A DNA stretch of 37,605 bases from an uncultured Lachnospiraceae bacterium (GCA_947175055.1 CAMWLJ010000027.1:1-37605), one strand, 5' to 3'. Shown: positions 14,192 to 24,643, counted from the first letter of the stretch. A program made the numbers and translations. Notes: generated by a model not told the origin, from the sequence alone.

Positions 14192-16159
14192 ATGGATAAA
14201 ATGAGAATGGAATCTATGGATATGGTTTCCCATAATGTAGCAAGGTTAGGGGAAATTTTCCCGAATTGTATTACAGAAGGTGTTGACAGGAATGGGAACA
14301 GAAGGCTGTCAGTCAATCTGGATGTGCTTAGACAGATGCTTTCAGAAGATATTCTGGAAGGGGAGGAAGCATATGAGTTTACCTGGGTCGGCAAGAAAGC
14401 GTCGATAGTCGAGGCGAACAGACCGATCAGGAAAACATTAAGACCGGATATTGCGGAAAGTAAGCACTGGGATACAACAGAAAATCTGTATATCGAGGGG
14501 GATAACCTCGATGCGCTCAAATTGCTGCAGGAGAGCTACTTGAATGCGGTAAAGCTGATCTATATAGATCCGCCTTACAATACCGGGCATGATTTTGTCT
14601 ATCCCGATTCTTTTATTATGGATAATGAGGAATATGCAAACGGTACGGGCTATTTTGACGCGGACGGAAATGTCAATTTCAGCAGGGAAAACAGTGAGAC
14701 CGCCGGAAAGTATCATTCTGACTGGTGTTCTATGATATATGCAAGACTGATGTTGGCCCGCAGTCTTTTGACGGATGACGGCGTTATCCTGATCAATATG
14801 GATGAGAATGAGATCAGCAACCTGCAGAAGATATGTACAGAAGTTTTCGGTGAGGCCAATGATCTCGGCACTATAGTATGGGACAAGCGGAATCCTAAGG
14901 GAGACGCGCGCGGAGTTTCGTATCAGCATGAGTATATTGTCGCGTATGCCAAAAGGAGGGCCGTGTTTACCGAAAAGTGCAAAATGCAAAGACCAAAGAA
15001 GAATGCTGAGACTATTCTCAAGAAAGCGGCGCAGCTGTTTTCCGGGGTAGGGGATACGTATTCTCTGGAAGACGCGAACAACGAGTTTTCGTCCTGGATC
15101 CGAATGCAAAACGATTTTAGTGGGGGAGAAAGAGCCTACAATAAGATCGACGAGAACGGAGATGTCTATCGTCCGGTATCGATGGCCTGGCCAAATAAGA
15201 AGAAGGCGCCGGAGGACTATTTTGTGCCGCTGATCCATCCGGTCACGGGAAAAGCTTGTCCGGTTCCGGATAGAGGATGGAGAAATCCGTCAGCCACCAT
15301 GAGAAAGATGATGGAGGAGGGAAGGATCCTCTTCGGAAAAGACGAGACTACGATCCCGAACAGCAAATACCTGCTGAAGGATAACATGTATGAAAATATA
15401 CCGTCCCTGTTGTATTTCGGCGGGAGTGATACGGAGATGCTCGCACAGATGAATATTCCGTTCGATACTCCGAAGGTGGTGAGCATATGCAAGGAACAGA
15501 TCAAATCTTTTACTGGTGATAACGATATTGTAATGGATTTCTTCTCCGGATCGGCAACGACTGCACATGCGACAATGCAGGCAAATGCAGAAGACGGGGC
15601 GGCCCGGAGATTCATTATGGTGCAGGTGCCGGAGCGTATCGCCGAGAACTCAGAGGCATACCGCCGGGGCTACAGAGATATCTGTCAGATCGGAAAAGAC
15701 AGGATCAGGCGTGCAGGGGAGAAGATAGATGCAGAGACGAACGCAGATATTGACTATGGGTTCCGTGTCCTGAAAGTGGACGAGAGCAATATGAACGATG
15801 TTTATTATGCCGCAGGAGATTACACGCAGGACTTACTTTCTATGCTGGAGTCAAATATCAAGAGCGATCGTACCGATTTGGATCTCTTGTTTGGCTGTCT
15901 TCTTGAGTGGGGCCTGCCGCTGTCATTGCCTTACACATCGGAGAAGATGGAGGGATGTACCGTGCATACATATAATCATGGAGATCTGATCGCCTGTTTC
16001 GATGAGGACATACCGGATCTGGTAATAAGAACGGTTGCGAAGCGGCAGCCGCGCCGTGTCGTCTTTCGGGATGCCGGGTTTAAGGGCGATCCGTCGAAGA
16101 TAAATGTGGGGGAAGTATTTAAGATGCTTGCGCCTGATACGCGGGTGAAAGTGATCTAG
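14192..16159 (+). CDS. mod: Type III restriction-modification system methyltransferase (Mod)
   Basis: 655 residues from ATG 14192, whose ribosome binding site GGAAG lies in the upstream repeat element; the frame is open back to 14072 but that would overlap the previous gene. The start MDMVSHNVARLGEIFPNCITE resembles other Mod proteins. Motif IV DPPYNTG is at 126-132 and the SAM-binding motif DFFSGSATTAHA at 449-460, so the order is that of beta-class N6-adenine methyltransferases. The segment between, including about 250-400, would be the target recognition region. It recognises and methylates one strand of an asymmetric site; the site cannot be read from sequence. Mod is needed with Res for cutting. 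It ends 12 nt before res. Confidence 0.95.
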   Translation: MDKMRMESMDMVSHNVARLGEIFPNCITEGVDRNGNRRLSVNLDVLRQMLSEDILEGEEAYEFTWVGKKASIVEANRPIRKTLRPDIAESKHWDTTENLYIEGDNLDALKLLQESYLNAVKLIYIDPPYNTGHDFVYPDSFIMDNEEYANGTGYFDADGNVNFSRENSETAGKYHSDWCSMIYARLMLARSLLTDDGVILINMDENEISNLQKICTEVFGEANDLGTIVWDKRNPKGDARGVSYQHEYIVAYAKRRAVFTEKCKMQRPKKNAETILKKAAQLFSGVGDTYSLEDANNEFSSWIRMQNDFSGGERAYNKIDENGDVYRPVSMAWPNKKKAPEDYFVPLIHPVTGKACPVPDRGWRNPSATMRKMMEEGRILFGKDETTIPNSKYLLKDNMYENIPSLLYFGGSDTEMLAQMNIPFDTPKVVSICKEQIKSFTGDNDIVMDFFSGSATTAHATMQANAEDGAARRFIMVQVPERIAENSEAYRRGYRDICQIGKDRIRRAGEKIDAETNADIDYGFRVLKVDESNMNDVYYAAGDYTQDLLSMLESNIKSDRTDLDLLFGCLLEWGLPLSLPYTSEKMEGCTVHTYNHGDLIACFDEDIPDLVIRTVAKRQPRRVVFRDAGFKGDPSKINVGEVFKMLAPDTRVKVI

Positions 16160-16171
16160 GGGAGCGGCCGA

Positions 16172-19100
16172 ATGAGAATACAATATAAACAGCAGAAGTT
16201 CCAGGCTGATGCGGCAAAAGCAGTCGTCGATGTCTTTGCGGGGCAGCCGTATCTGACGCCGACTTACAGGATGGATAGAGGTTCCGGCTATATTCAGCAG
16301 AGCTTTACGGAGGAGGCGGATCTTATCGGTTGGAGGAACCAGAGGATCGTGCCCGAACTAAACGACCAGCTGATCCTTCAGCAGCTGCAGAAGATCCAGC
16401 GCGCCAATCAGATCGCACCCTCAAATAGGCTGGAAGGAAGAAGTACCGGGTATCACCTTACGGTTGAGATGGAGACGGGGGTCGGAAAGACGTACACTTA
16501 TATTAAGACGATGTATGAGCTGAACCGGGCTTACGGTTGGAGCAAATTCATAATCGTTGTCCCGAGCATTGCGATCCGTGAAGGGGTATATAGATCTCTG
16601 GAGATGACCCAGGAGCATTTTGCAGAGGAATATGGCAAAAAGATACGGTTTTTTATCTATAATTCAGCCCGCTTGACAGAAATCGACCGTTTTGCCACGG
16701 ACAGTTCGATCAATGTTATGATCATCAATTCCCAGGCCTTCAATGCAAGGGGGAAGGATGCCAGAAGGATTTACATGAAGATGGACGAGTTTCGTTCGCG
16801 CAGGCCGATCGATATCATTGCGCAGACGAACCCGATCCTGATCATCGATGAGCCGCAGTCTGTGGAGGGGAAACAGACAAAGGAGAATCTGAAGCAGTTT
16901 CATCCGATGATCACGCTTCGTTATTCTGCTACCCATAAGAGCGACAGTATCTACAATATGGTCTATCGTCTGGATGCCATGGAAGCGTACAACAAACGCC
17001 TGGTCAAGAAGATCGCGGTCAAGGGGATCGTGGAGAGCGGGAGTACGGCGACGGACGGCTACCTGTATTTGGAAAGCATAAATCTGTCGAAGAAAGACCC
17101 GACAGCCACGCTGCAGTTTGAGAGGAAGATGGCGAACGGTGCCGTGAAGAAAAAGAGTAGGACCGTAAGGGAAGGGGATGATCTCTATGAGCATTCCAAT
17201 GGTCTTGAAGAGTACAGGAATGGCTTTGTAGTCAGCCGCATTGACGGCCGTGACGATTCCATAGAGTTCCTTAACGGCATCAGGATCTATGCCGGTGACG
17301 TGGTCGGTGCGGTGGATGAAGACCAGCTGCGCAGAATCCAGATCCGCGAAACGATCCTGTCTCATCTGCAGCGGGAGAGACAGCTGTTCTATAAAGGGAT
17401 CAAAGTTCTGTCTTTGTTTTTTATCGATGAGGTGGCAAACTATCGCGAGTATGACGCCGCAGGGCAGCCGGTGAACGGAAAGTATGCCAGGATGTTTGAG
17501 GAAGAATATGAAGATATTCTGAAGAATATGCAGATGACTTCGGGGGAGGACGAGCATAGCAGATACCTGCGGGCGATTCCGACAGGAAAGACGCACGCAG
17601 GATATTTCTCTGTTGACGGTAAGGGGAAGATGATCAACTCCAGGGCCGGGGGAAAAGAGGCGATTTCCGATGATGCAGGTGCTTATGAACTGATCATGAA
17701 GAATAAGGAATTGCTTCTGGATCGTGATCCGAAGAAATCTCCGGTGCGCTTTATCTTTTCGCATTCAGCGCTCAGAGAGGGTTGGGATAACCCGAATGTA
17801 TTCCAGATCTGTACGCTGAAGCAGAGCGGCAGTGTGGTTCGTAAGCGCCAGGAAGTGGGACGCGGACTCAGACTCTGCGTCGATCAGAACGGTGAGAGGA
17901 TGGATATGAATGCTCTGGGCAATGATGTTCACAATGTCAATGTGTTGACGGTCATCGCAAGTGAGAGCTATGATTCTTTTGCGAAGGGGCTTCAGGCAGA
18001 GATGGCAGAGGATGTGGCGGACAGACCGAAGGCAGTTACCAAAGAGCTGTTTGCCGGCCGTGTGGTGAAAGACGATCAGGGCAGTGAGATTCTTATTACC
18101 GATGATATTGCATCTGCGGTCTATTTTGACCTGATCGTGAACGGATATATCAACAAATCGGGAGAGCTTACGGATAAATATTACGAAGATAAGGCAGGCG
18201 GAAAGATTAGGATCGCGGAGGAAGCGAAGGACTTTGCGTCCGCTGTCATTGAGATCATGGATACGATCTATGACAGTAAGGCATTACGGCCTGAGAATGC
18301 CCGCAGCAATAATGTGGAACTGCTGCTGGATACTGAAAAGTTGAACAGCAAAGAGTTCCAGGCATTATGGTCTAAGATCAATAAGAAATCTGTTTATGTG
18401 GTGGATTTTGATACGGACGAACTGATAAGGGAGTCCGTCGCTTTGCTTGATGATAAGCTTCGCGTGGCAAAGATATATTTCCGGGTAGAGACCGGTGCAA
18501 TGGATTCTATCAAGTCAAGGGAAGATCTTGCTACAGGCACTTCCTTTGTGAAAAAGGAATCTGCAAGCTACGGTATGTCTGCAGCGCTCCGTTCCAATGT
18601 GAAATATGATCTGATCGGAAAGCTGGTGGATGAGACAGGGCTTACCCGTAAGACAGTCATCGCGATCCTGCAGGGGATACAGCCTGCGGTATTTGATCAA
18701 TTCAAAGATAACCCGGAGGAATTCATTGCCAGGGCGGCGCAGCTTATCAATGAGCAGAAAGCTGCCGCGGTCATCGAGCATATTACTTATGATGTGTTGG
18801 ACGAGCGGTACGGAACGGATATCTTTACAAGGCATGCGATCAAAGGCCGGCTGGGGGTCAATGCGATGAAAGCAAGGAAGCATCTGTACGATCATATCGT
18901 ATATGATTCTTCCGGGGAACGTGACTTTGCGACAGAGTTGGACGCCAACGCGGATGTGGCGGTATATGTGAAGCTGCCGGACGGATTTTGTATCTCGACA
19001 CCGGTTGGGAAGTATGTGCCGGATTGGGCGATCGCGTTCTATGAGGACCATGTAAAGCATGTTTACTTTGTGGCGGAAACGAAAGGATCTGCGAATTCCA

Positions 19101-19231
19101 TGCAGTCAAGAAGGATGGAAGAATCGAAGATCCATTGTGCGAGGGAACACTTTAGGGCCGTTTCCGATGGCAGTGTCGTCTATGATGTGGTGGACAGCTA
19201 TGCAGCGCTGATGCAGAGGGTCATGCAATGA
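16172..19231 (+). CDS. res: Type III restriction endonuclease subunit (Res)
   Basis: 1019 residues; ATG 16172 follows GGGGAG by 8 nt. Superfamily 2 helicase motifs are present: Walker A ETGVGKT at 101-107, FIIVVPSIAIREGVYRS near 130-145, the DEAD-like box IIDEPQSVEG near 225 and motif VI GRGLRL near 567. The C-terminal nuclease has VPDWAIAF and, about 15 residues on, FVAETKG (near 950-972), the PD-ExK core. Res uses ATP to travel or signal along DNA after Mod binds and cuts when two complexes meet. Length fits the family and no interruption is seen. The gene ends 4 nt before the convergent neighbour. Confidence 0.95.
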   Translation: MRIQYKQQKFQADAAKAVVDVFAGQPYLTPTYRMDRGSGYIQQSFTEEADLIGWRNQRIVPELNDQLILQQLQKIQRANQIAPSNRLEGRSTGYHLTVEMETGVGKTYTYIKTMYELNRAYGWSKFIIVVPSIAIREGVYRSLEMTQEHFAEEYGKKIRFFIYNSARLTEIDRFATDSSINVMIINSQAFNARGKDARRIYMKMDEFRSRRPIDIIAQTNPILIIDEPQSVEGKQTKENLKQFHPMITLRYSATHKSDSIYNMVYRLDAMEAYNKRLVKKIAVKGIVESGSTATDGYLYLESINLSKKDPTATLQFERKMANGAVKKKSRTVREGDDLYEHSNGLEEYRNGFVVSRIDGRDDSIEFLNGIRIYAGDVVGAVDEDQLRRIQIRETILSHLQRERQLFYKGIKVLSLFFIDEVANYREYDAAGQPVNGKYARMFEEEYEDILKNMQMTSGEDEHSRYLRAIPTGKTHAGYFSVDGKGKMINSRAGGKEAISDDAGAYELIMKNKELLLDRDPKKSPVRFIFSHSALREGWDNPNVFQICTLKQSGSVVRKRQEVGRGLRLCVDQNGERMDMNALGNDVHNVNVLTVIASESYDSFAKGLQAEMAEDVADRPKAVTKELFAGRVVKDDQGSEILITDDIASAVYFDLIVNGYINKSGELTDKYYEDKAGGKIRIAEEAKDFASAVIEIMDTIYDSKALRPENARSNNVELLLDTEKLNSKEFQALWSKINKKSVYVVDFDTDELIRESVALLDDKLRVAKIYFRVETGAMDSIKSREDLATGTSFVKKESASYGMSAALRSNVKYDLIGKLVDETGLTRKTVIAILQGIQPAVFDQFKDNPEEFIARAAQLINEQKAAAVIEHITYDVLDERYGTDIFTRHAIKGRLGVNAMKARKHLYDHIVYDSSGERDFATELDANADVAVYVKLPDGFCISTPVGKYVPDWAIAFYEDHVKHVYFVAETKGSANSMQSRRMEESKIHCAREHFRAVSDGSVVYDVVDSYAALMQRVMQ

Positions 19232-19235
19232 GCTG

Positions 19236-20084
19236 TCATCGGGGTGCGCTGCCAAACAGATCCAAAATACTGTTATAGGCCAGGGCTGCTGTCAAGGAGG
19301 AGGCAGGATTTTTCGGCAGAGGCAGATGAGAGGCATTGGGGGTGCCGCTAGTCAGGAAGCATTGCTGGCGTCTGAGGCTTATATACTGCTGTTTGGCGTA
19401 TTCCTCGCGTAAGACGGCGCGCTTGGCAGCGTCCCTCTTTATCTCTCGTTCCACCTGCTCCTTCATCAGCTTTTTCATACGTTTGTGACGTTTGATCCAC
19501 CAGTCCTCCATGTCATCGTCATCATCGTCGTCGTCAGGCCGGCTGCCTTTCAGGGCAGATCTGTTAAAGCCATCTCCACGGTGTTCTTCTATCGAAGCAC
19601 CGAAACGCTCAAATATGACGCTGCCTTCGTTGTTCCCCCAGCCGAAGAACGGATTGCGCACCGATCTGTCCTCTACGAAATAGCCCAAGATCCATGCTTC
19701 ATAATCCGGATCCTTCCGCATCTGTTCCCAGCCCTTATCGGAGATAGAGACGGACGTCGTGTCGTTGACCCTCGTAGGATCATAGGGGATCGTATTAAGC
19801 AGGGCGTAGAACCAGGCCTGATATTCTGCCATTGTCATAGTTTCGGTAGAAATCCCGCCACTGTTTTTTTCGCGCACTGTCCTGCCGGCCCTTAGCTGTT
19901 GGTCCACATGGCTTGCGCGGTCGGGATGTCTTCTTTTGTATTCGTCTACGACACTTTCAGGTACGAGCTTTTTAAAACTGCCTGTGGTATTGTCTGTTTT
20001 TCCGGCATTTTCTGTGGAAAATCCTGAGGAGTGTTCTATTTGTGTTGTATGGTGATTGAGGGCAGCAGTGTATGTTATACTCAT
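19236..20084 (-). CDS. Lachnospiraceae-type hypothetical protein with poly-Asp tract and charged helix
   Basis: 282 residues; ATG with GGAG 6 nt upstream. Residues about 85-175 (MTMAEYQAWFYALLNTIPYD, then VSISDKGWEQMRKDPDYEAW) form a conserved-looking core that I recall from multi-copy hypothetical proteins of Lachnospiraceae. It is followed by eight consecutive Asp residues at about 187-194 and a strongly charged helix (KRHKRMKKLMKEQVEREIKR) that may form a coiled coil. There is no signal peptide or membrane segment. Function unknown; it marks the return from the defence island to ordinary genome. Confidence 0.82.
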   Translation of the reverse strand: MSITYTAALNHHTTQIEHSSGFSTENAGKTDNTTGSFKKLVPESVVDEYKRRHPDRASHVDQQLRAGRTVREKNSGGISTETMTMAEYQAWFYALLNTIPYDPTRVNDTTSVSISDKGWEQMRKDPDYEAWILGYFVEDRSVRNPFFGWGNNEGSVIFERFGASIEEHRGDGFNRSALKGSRPDDDDDDDDMEDWWIKRHKRMKKLMKEQVEREIKRDAAKRAVLREEYAKQQYISLRRQQCFLTSGTPNASHLPLPKNPASSLTAALAYNSILDLFGSAPR

Positions 20085-20246
20085 GGTCTTCTCCGTTTCT
20101 GCAGTATGGTCTCTCCGAATTTTCTCTGCATTTTCTTCTTGTTATTTTTCTCGTCAGAAACGGGCGGAACATACAGGGAAAAGCTGCGAAATGAGAGTTT
20201 CCTGTCATGAATTTTCAAAAGAGAAGAAAATGTGTTATGTAAACCC

Positions 20247-20275
20247 TTGACAACCTTTTCCTGAACCGCTAAAAT
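20247..20275 (+). promoter_or_regulatory. Sigma-70 promoter of the transglutaminase-like gene
   Basis: TTGACA (20247-20252, perfect) and TAAAAT (20270-20275) are 17 nt apart, leaving a leader of about 75 nt before ATG 20356. Confidence 0.8.
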
Positions 20276-20355
20276 TTTACAAGAATACGGAAGAAAAGAC
20301 TGCACAAGGACAAAGTCGGACCTTCCGAAAAGAACATATAAATGAGGTAAGATCC

Positions 20356-23300
20356 ATGAGACGAAAGAGAATTCTGGCGGCCGTATTGGCCGCAGCGCTG
20401 GTGATACCCGTTAGTCTGGCGCAAGTTGACAGCGTTGTAAATGCTGAGAAGGGGAATCAAGAGAGGTACTATTATGATCAGCTGGAGGCTGATGCGAAAG
20501 GCATCTACGATGCCATGTATGAAATGTACGAGAAAGAGATCTTCATGACAGGGACCCAGGAATATGATCTGGTTGCAAATGGTCATATAACAAGCGATCA
20601 GCTTGCGGCCTACGGCGGGCAGCAGGAGGCGGTGCTGAAGGTGTTCGGTGCTGCGAGGGATGCCTTTTATGCGGACTATCCCGATATTTTCTATGTGGAT
20701 TTCTCTAACTTGTCCATAAATGTAACGGAGAAGACGATAGCAGCCTCTAGTGTGTCGGAGAACGATACGGTGGTGTATGGGGCTTCACTGGGAACCGGAA
20801 GAACGGATAATTATTATGTACAGGGGTTTGGCGATCAGACACAGGTAGAGAAAGCGATCGGCGAGCATGAGAAGAAGATCGATGCGATTGTGCAGGGAGC
20901 AAGGAGTAAGTCGCAGTCAGTACGGGAACAGGTGGCCTATGTAAATAGTGCCATTATCGACAATACGGTCTATAAGCTTGACACGAACTGCGGTCCCGGC
21001 AACAGTGGGCATGTGAGGACTTCTTACGGCGCGTTGGTGAAAGGGGAGAGTCTGTGTGAAGGATACGCGAGAGCGGTCAAGGCAGTATTGGACGAGTTGG
21101 GGATCAGAAGCGTGTTGGTACAGGGAAGCTACCGGGCGCCAGACGGCAGTGATAACCTTCATATGTGGAATTATGTACAGGTTGACGGGAAATGGTATGG
21201 GTTGGACGCGACCGCCAATGACGGGATGAAGGGAGGCGCGGACCGCGAGAAGTACTTATTGGCAGAGAAGGCAGTGATGGAGAAGAATCATATCCCGGAT
21301 GGCATTATGTCGGGAGCGGGCTTTCGCTTTACTTATCCGCAGCTTGCGGGAGCCGATACGTCGGACGAAGGAGGATCGGACAGTCAGGAGTATAAGACGA
21401 TTTTTGAGAAAAGTGAATTTCTGGTGCAATATCGGGACGGTACTGAATCGGAAGGGGATGTAGGTATATTTAAAGTCAGCTATAAAGGTATGGGATATCA
21501 GGAAGCTGTTGATCAGGAAGGTGTATATATGCTTACTCGCTTTTACCAATATATGCCAGGTACTGATACTTATAAGGTCGGTGATTGGGGGTATTCGGAT
21601 CCCAAACCATTTATGATGCCACAATTGAAAGAAGCCCTGCTCATAGCGAATGGAAACAGCAGATATATTGAGTTTGCCATCACGAAGAAAGAGCCGGTCG
21701 GCCCCTTGTATGGAGCAGATCTGACAGCGGAGGAATTGAAAAGGAACTGGACGTTCCAGGGAACTGAGAGCGATTTTCTCGTATCTACAGGAAAGCTGGA
21801 TAATCCCAAAGGAACTTATGTGCCGTCTCCTTTTCCAAAGAAGCTTACGCCGAGTAATACCGGATATCTTTCTATGGGCAAAAAACATCATATAACGGCA
21901 GTGTATAATGAACCGTTGGAAGAGATCGAGGGGCAGTCTGCCGGCTATAAGCTTACGGTGAAGGATGGCTGGAGTGCAGAGGAAAACAGCAAGATCGAAA
22001 ATTTTAAATGGGATGGAGACCGTACGATAGAATTTGATTTTACGCCCAGCAGAATGCTTGCGGACAATTATGCCGGCTATATCATACAGGTTACGGGATT
22101 ACAGGGAGTGGAGAGCTTGAAGGTACCGGACAGCTTTCGTTATGATGTGAAGAAGAGGATCGCCATCTGTGCTTATCGCCCGGAGGGGATCGATCTGACG
22201 CTGGGCGGAAAGCCGGTATTGTTGGAGGAAGGGGATCTTTCCTATAACGATTGGCAGACTGAGGACGGGAAGAAACTTACCGATGTCGTGGATAAAATAA
22301 AGCTGGTGGCAACGAAGCCGGTGCTGGAGAGTGAGCAGCCGGCGAAACAGGGCGATCAGATGCTGGATGAGATCAAAGACCAGCTGGAGCCGGGAACTAC
22401 GATCACAGAGAGCGCTACTTTTGATATCAGACTTCAGCACTGTAATCATTATATTATCCAGACCGGAAACAGTGTCAGACTTTTTATCGGTTTTCCGGAA
22501 GGATTCAGCCCGGAGCAGGTGGGAGTTACATATAAAGCCTACCACTTCAGAACCGATGAGAATGGGAAACTTGTTGCCGAGGAGATCAGTTGTGTTGTGA
22601 CAGATGTAGGGCTGATGATCACCTGTAATTCGTTCAGTCCCTTTGCCATTGTCGGTGTGCAGGATTCGACGGGAGCGCCGCCGGTGGCACAGAAGCTGCT
22701 TGTCATGAACTCCAAGGGTGGGGAAGTGACGATAGAGAATAACAACGGCGACAAAATATGTGAGTTGACGGGGAAAGAGGATGCCAAGACGATCGCCATC
22801 AAGGCAAAAGATGGCTACTCCATAAGTAAGATCTACCTGTCAGATATCGGAGAACAGAAGATAACAAATACCAAGTCCATGCAGCTTACACTCAAATATG
22901 AGGATCTGGCGGGCTGTAATAATATCCTGGATGTAACCTTTGCGGAGGAGAAGCAGCAGGAGCCGACGGAGCCGGAGAAACCAAAGCCGGAGAAGCCAAA
23001 GCCGAGTAAGCCGAGCAACCCGAAGCCAAATAAACCAGCGCCGGATAAACCGCAGCAGGAGACGTCGCCGACACAGAAAGATCCGTCCACGAATACGAAC
23101 CCTGCCGGGACACAGCAGCAGAACAACACCGCTTCCGGAAGTTCCGGAAACAGTGCAGGAGCCGCTTCCGGCAGCAGTAAGCAGTCTGCATCCGATGCAG
23201 ATAAGATACTGGCTGCGCAGGCACCGCAGGAGCAGGCAAAAGCGGAGGACGATCAACAGACATCCGTTGCAGCGTCTGCTGTGTCACCGGCACCGTCTGC

Positions 23301-23595
23301 ATCATCGCTTTCCGGGAAAGAGGACGGAGAAGGCTCCGAAGGCGATACGGAGCCGTCATCCTACGACCAGGGGACAGAAACGATGACAGAGACAGGCTCA
23401 GAGAGTGAAGAACAGCTGACGGCACCGGGTGTGGAGGATGACGCTGTGCCGGAAAGCGGGGATGACGGCGAAGCCGGTGAGGGATCAAGAATGAGAGGTA
23501 TTTTCTGGACGATCTTGATCTCGATGGCAGGTGCAGGTATTATCGTCGGCGGAATTGCAGCTTATGTGAGAATTAGAAGGAACTGGGAGGAGTGA
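20356..23595 (+). CDS. Secreted, membrane-anchored transglutaminase-like (cysteine protease fold) protein
   Basis: 1079 residues. A signal peptide (MRRKR then ILAAVLAAALVIPVSLA) is followed by a helical region and a transglutaminase core: Cys in GESLCEGYAR near 234, His in LHMWNYV near 268 and Asp in YGLDATAND near 285, the usual Cys-His-Asp triad. Residues about 340-860 are beta-rich extracellular domains. A Pro/Lys linker (EPEKPKPEKPKPSKP-like) at about 875-910 and a Ser/Ala/Glu-rich stretch act as wall-spanning stalk. The C-terminus is a membrane helix (TILISMAGAGIIVGGIAAYV) with a basic tail, and no LPxTG motif. It probably cleaves or crosslinks surface peptides or proteins; the substrate is unknown. 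It ends 8 nt from the convergent regulator gene. Confidence 0.92.
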   Translation: MRRKRILAAVLAAALVIPVSLAQVDSVVNAEKGNQERYYYDQLEADAKGIYDAMYEMYEKEIFMTGTQEYDLVANGHITSDQLAAYGGQQEAVLKVFGAARDAFYADYPDIFYVDFSNLSINVTEKTIAASSVSENDTVVYGASLGTGRTDNYYVQGFGDQTQVEKAIGEHEKKIDAIVQGARSKSQSVREQVAYVNSAIIDNTVYKLDTNCGPGNSGHVRTSYGALVKGESLCEGYARAVKAVLDELGIRSVLVQGSYRAPDGSDNLHMWNYVQVDGKWYGLDATANDGMKGGADREKYLLAEKAVMEKNHIPDGIMSGAGFRFTYPQLAGADTSDEGGSDSQEYKTIFEKSEFLVQYRDGTESEGDVGIFKVSYKGMGYQEAVDQEGVYMLTRFYQYMPGTDTYKVGDWGYSDPKPFMMPQLKEALLIANGNSRYIEFAITKKEPVGPLYGADLTAEELKRNWTFQGTESDFLVSTGKLDNPKGTYVPSPFPKKLTPSNTGYLSMGKKHHITAVYNEPLEEIEGQSAGYKLTVKDGWSAEENSKIENFKWDGDRTIEFDFTPSRMLADNYAGYIIQVTGLQGVESLKVPDSFRYDVKKRIAICAYRPEGIDLTLGGKPVLLEEGDLSYNDWQTEDGKKLTDVVDKIKLVATKPVLESEQPAKQGDQMLDEIKDQLEPGTTITESATFDIRLQHCNHYIIQTGNSVRLFIGFPEGFSPEQVGVTYKAYHFRTDENGKLVAEEISCVVTDVGLMITCNSFSPFAIVGVQDSTGAPPVAQKLLVMNSKGGEVTIENNNGDKICELTGKEDAKTIAIKAKDGYSISKIYLSDIGEQKITNTKSMQLTLKYEDLAGCNNILDVTFAEEKQQEPTEPEKPKPEKPKPSKPSNPKPNKPAPDKPQQETSPTQKDPSTNTNPAGTQQQNNTASGSSGNSAGAASGSSKQSASDADKILAAQAPQEQAKAEDDQQTSVAASAVSPAPSASSLSGKEDGEGSEGDTEPSSYDQGTETMTETGSESEEQLTAPGVEDDAVPESGDDGEAGEGSRMRGIFWTILISMAGAGIIVGGIAAYVRIRRNWEE

Positions 23596-23603
23596 TCCGG
23601 CAT

Positions 23604-24512
23604 CTATTTTCTCTTTTCGTAATTCCTGTATTCCTTTGGCGTACATCCCATGGCGTTGCGGAATACCTTGGAGAAATAGCTGTTTGAGCCGAAACCACAG
23701 TTTTCGCTGATAGTGATGATACTCAGATCCGTATGCAGCAGCATTCCTGCTGCGATACGGATCCGGTGTTGGGTCAGATAGGCGACAGGAGAGGTGTGAA
23801 TGTATTTGCGGAAGCAGCGCATACACTCCTGTCGGCTGACGCCGGCGGCAGCCGCAATGTCTCCCAACGTTAATGGATCTTCGTAATGATCGTGAATATA
23901 TTGGATCATTTCTTTGATGCGCCGGTTATCGGCGCTTTTTTTATGGGAGGAGCGGTCATGGAGCGGCAGTGTCTCCTGAAAGAACAGGAGCCAAAGCTTA
24001 GAGAGGGCTTCCCGGATGGTAAATTCATACCCGAAAGGGTGTTTCTCATCGAGTGTGATGATCTCATGATAGAGAGGGAGCATCGCCATGTTCGGTCGTG
24101 TGTCTGCGGGAAAGCGGCAGGCAGTGATGGCAGCATTTCCAAGGATCGGCAACAGATAGTTTTGTTCGATCTGGCTGTTGTGCATTCCGGACAGGAAGGA
24201 GGCATGGAACAGATGAGCGTAGAAACTGCAGGTTCCTGTACGGGGAGCCGTGCAGAGAGTATGGAGCACACCGGAGTTGATGAAGCAGATATCGCCCTTA
24301 TGCAGCGTGAGCGTCTGCTCGGAAGTCGTGAGCAGCAGAGAACCCTCGGTCACATAATCGATCTCGATCGATCTGTGCCAGTGCCAGGGGACGATATTGC
24401 GGAATCTGTCATCCATGGTGCGATAATAACATGCATAGGGAAATCCCATGTTGTCCATTTGCAGCATTTCTTCCTGGTTTTGGCCGTAATTGAGTCCGGA
24501 TGCATAGATCAT
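23604..24512 (-). CDS. AraC-family transcriptional regulator (cupin + double HTH)
   Basis: 302 residues from the ATG at 24512 with AAAGGA 8 nt upstream; the frame continues to 24551 without a better site. The N-terminal cupin carries WHWHRSIEIDYVTEGSLLL and GDICFINSGVLH, a ligand pocket typical for sugar sensors. The C-terminal 100 residues contain two HTH motifs (LGDIAAAAGVSRQECMRCF and ITISENCGFGSNSYFSKVF) plus the final CTPKEYR signature. It is divergent from the sugar epimerase gene at 24731, so it probably controls that gene in response to a sugar. Confidence 0.92.
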   Translation of the reverse strand: MIYASGLNYGQNQEEMLQMDNMGFPYACYYRTMDDRFRNIVPWHWHRSIEIDYVTEGSLLLTTSEQTLTLHKGDICFINSGVLHTLCTAPRTGTCSFYAHLFHASFLSGMHNSQIEQNYLLPILGNAAITACRFPADTRPNMAMLPLYHEIITLDEKHPFGYEFTIREALSKLWLLFFQETLPLHDRSSHKKSADNRRIKEMIQYIHDHYEDPLTLGDIAAAAGVSRQECMRCFRKYIHTSPVAYLTQHRIRIAAGMLLHTDLSIITISENCGFGSNSYFSKVFRNAMGCTPKEYRNYEKRK

Positions 24513-24643
24513 GGATGTGTTCCTTTCAGTGTTTTCTTCAAATTTTATCATGAAATTCGGATATTTTAAAAGATTTTTTTGTCTGATTCATATTTTACCA
24601 TTTTGTGCTCATATCTGCATAGAGAGTCCGGTGAAAAGTGCTT

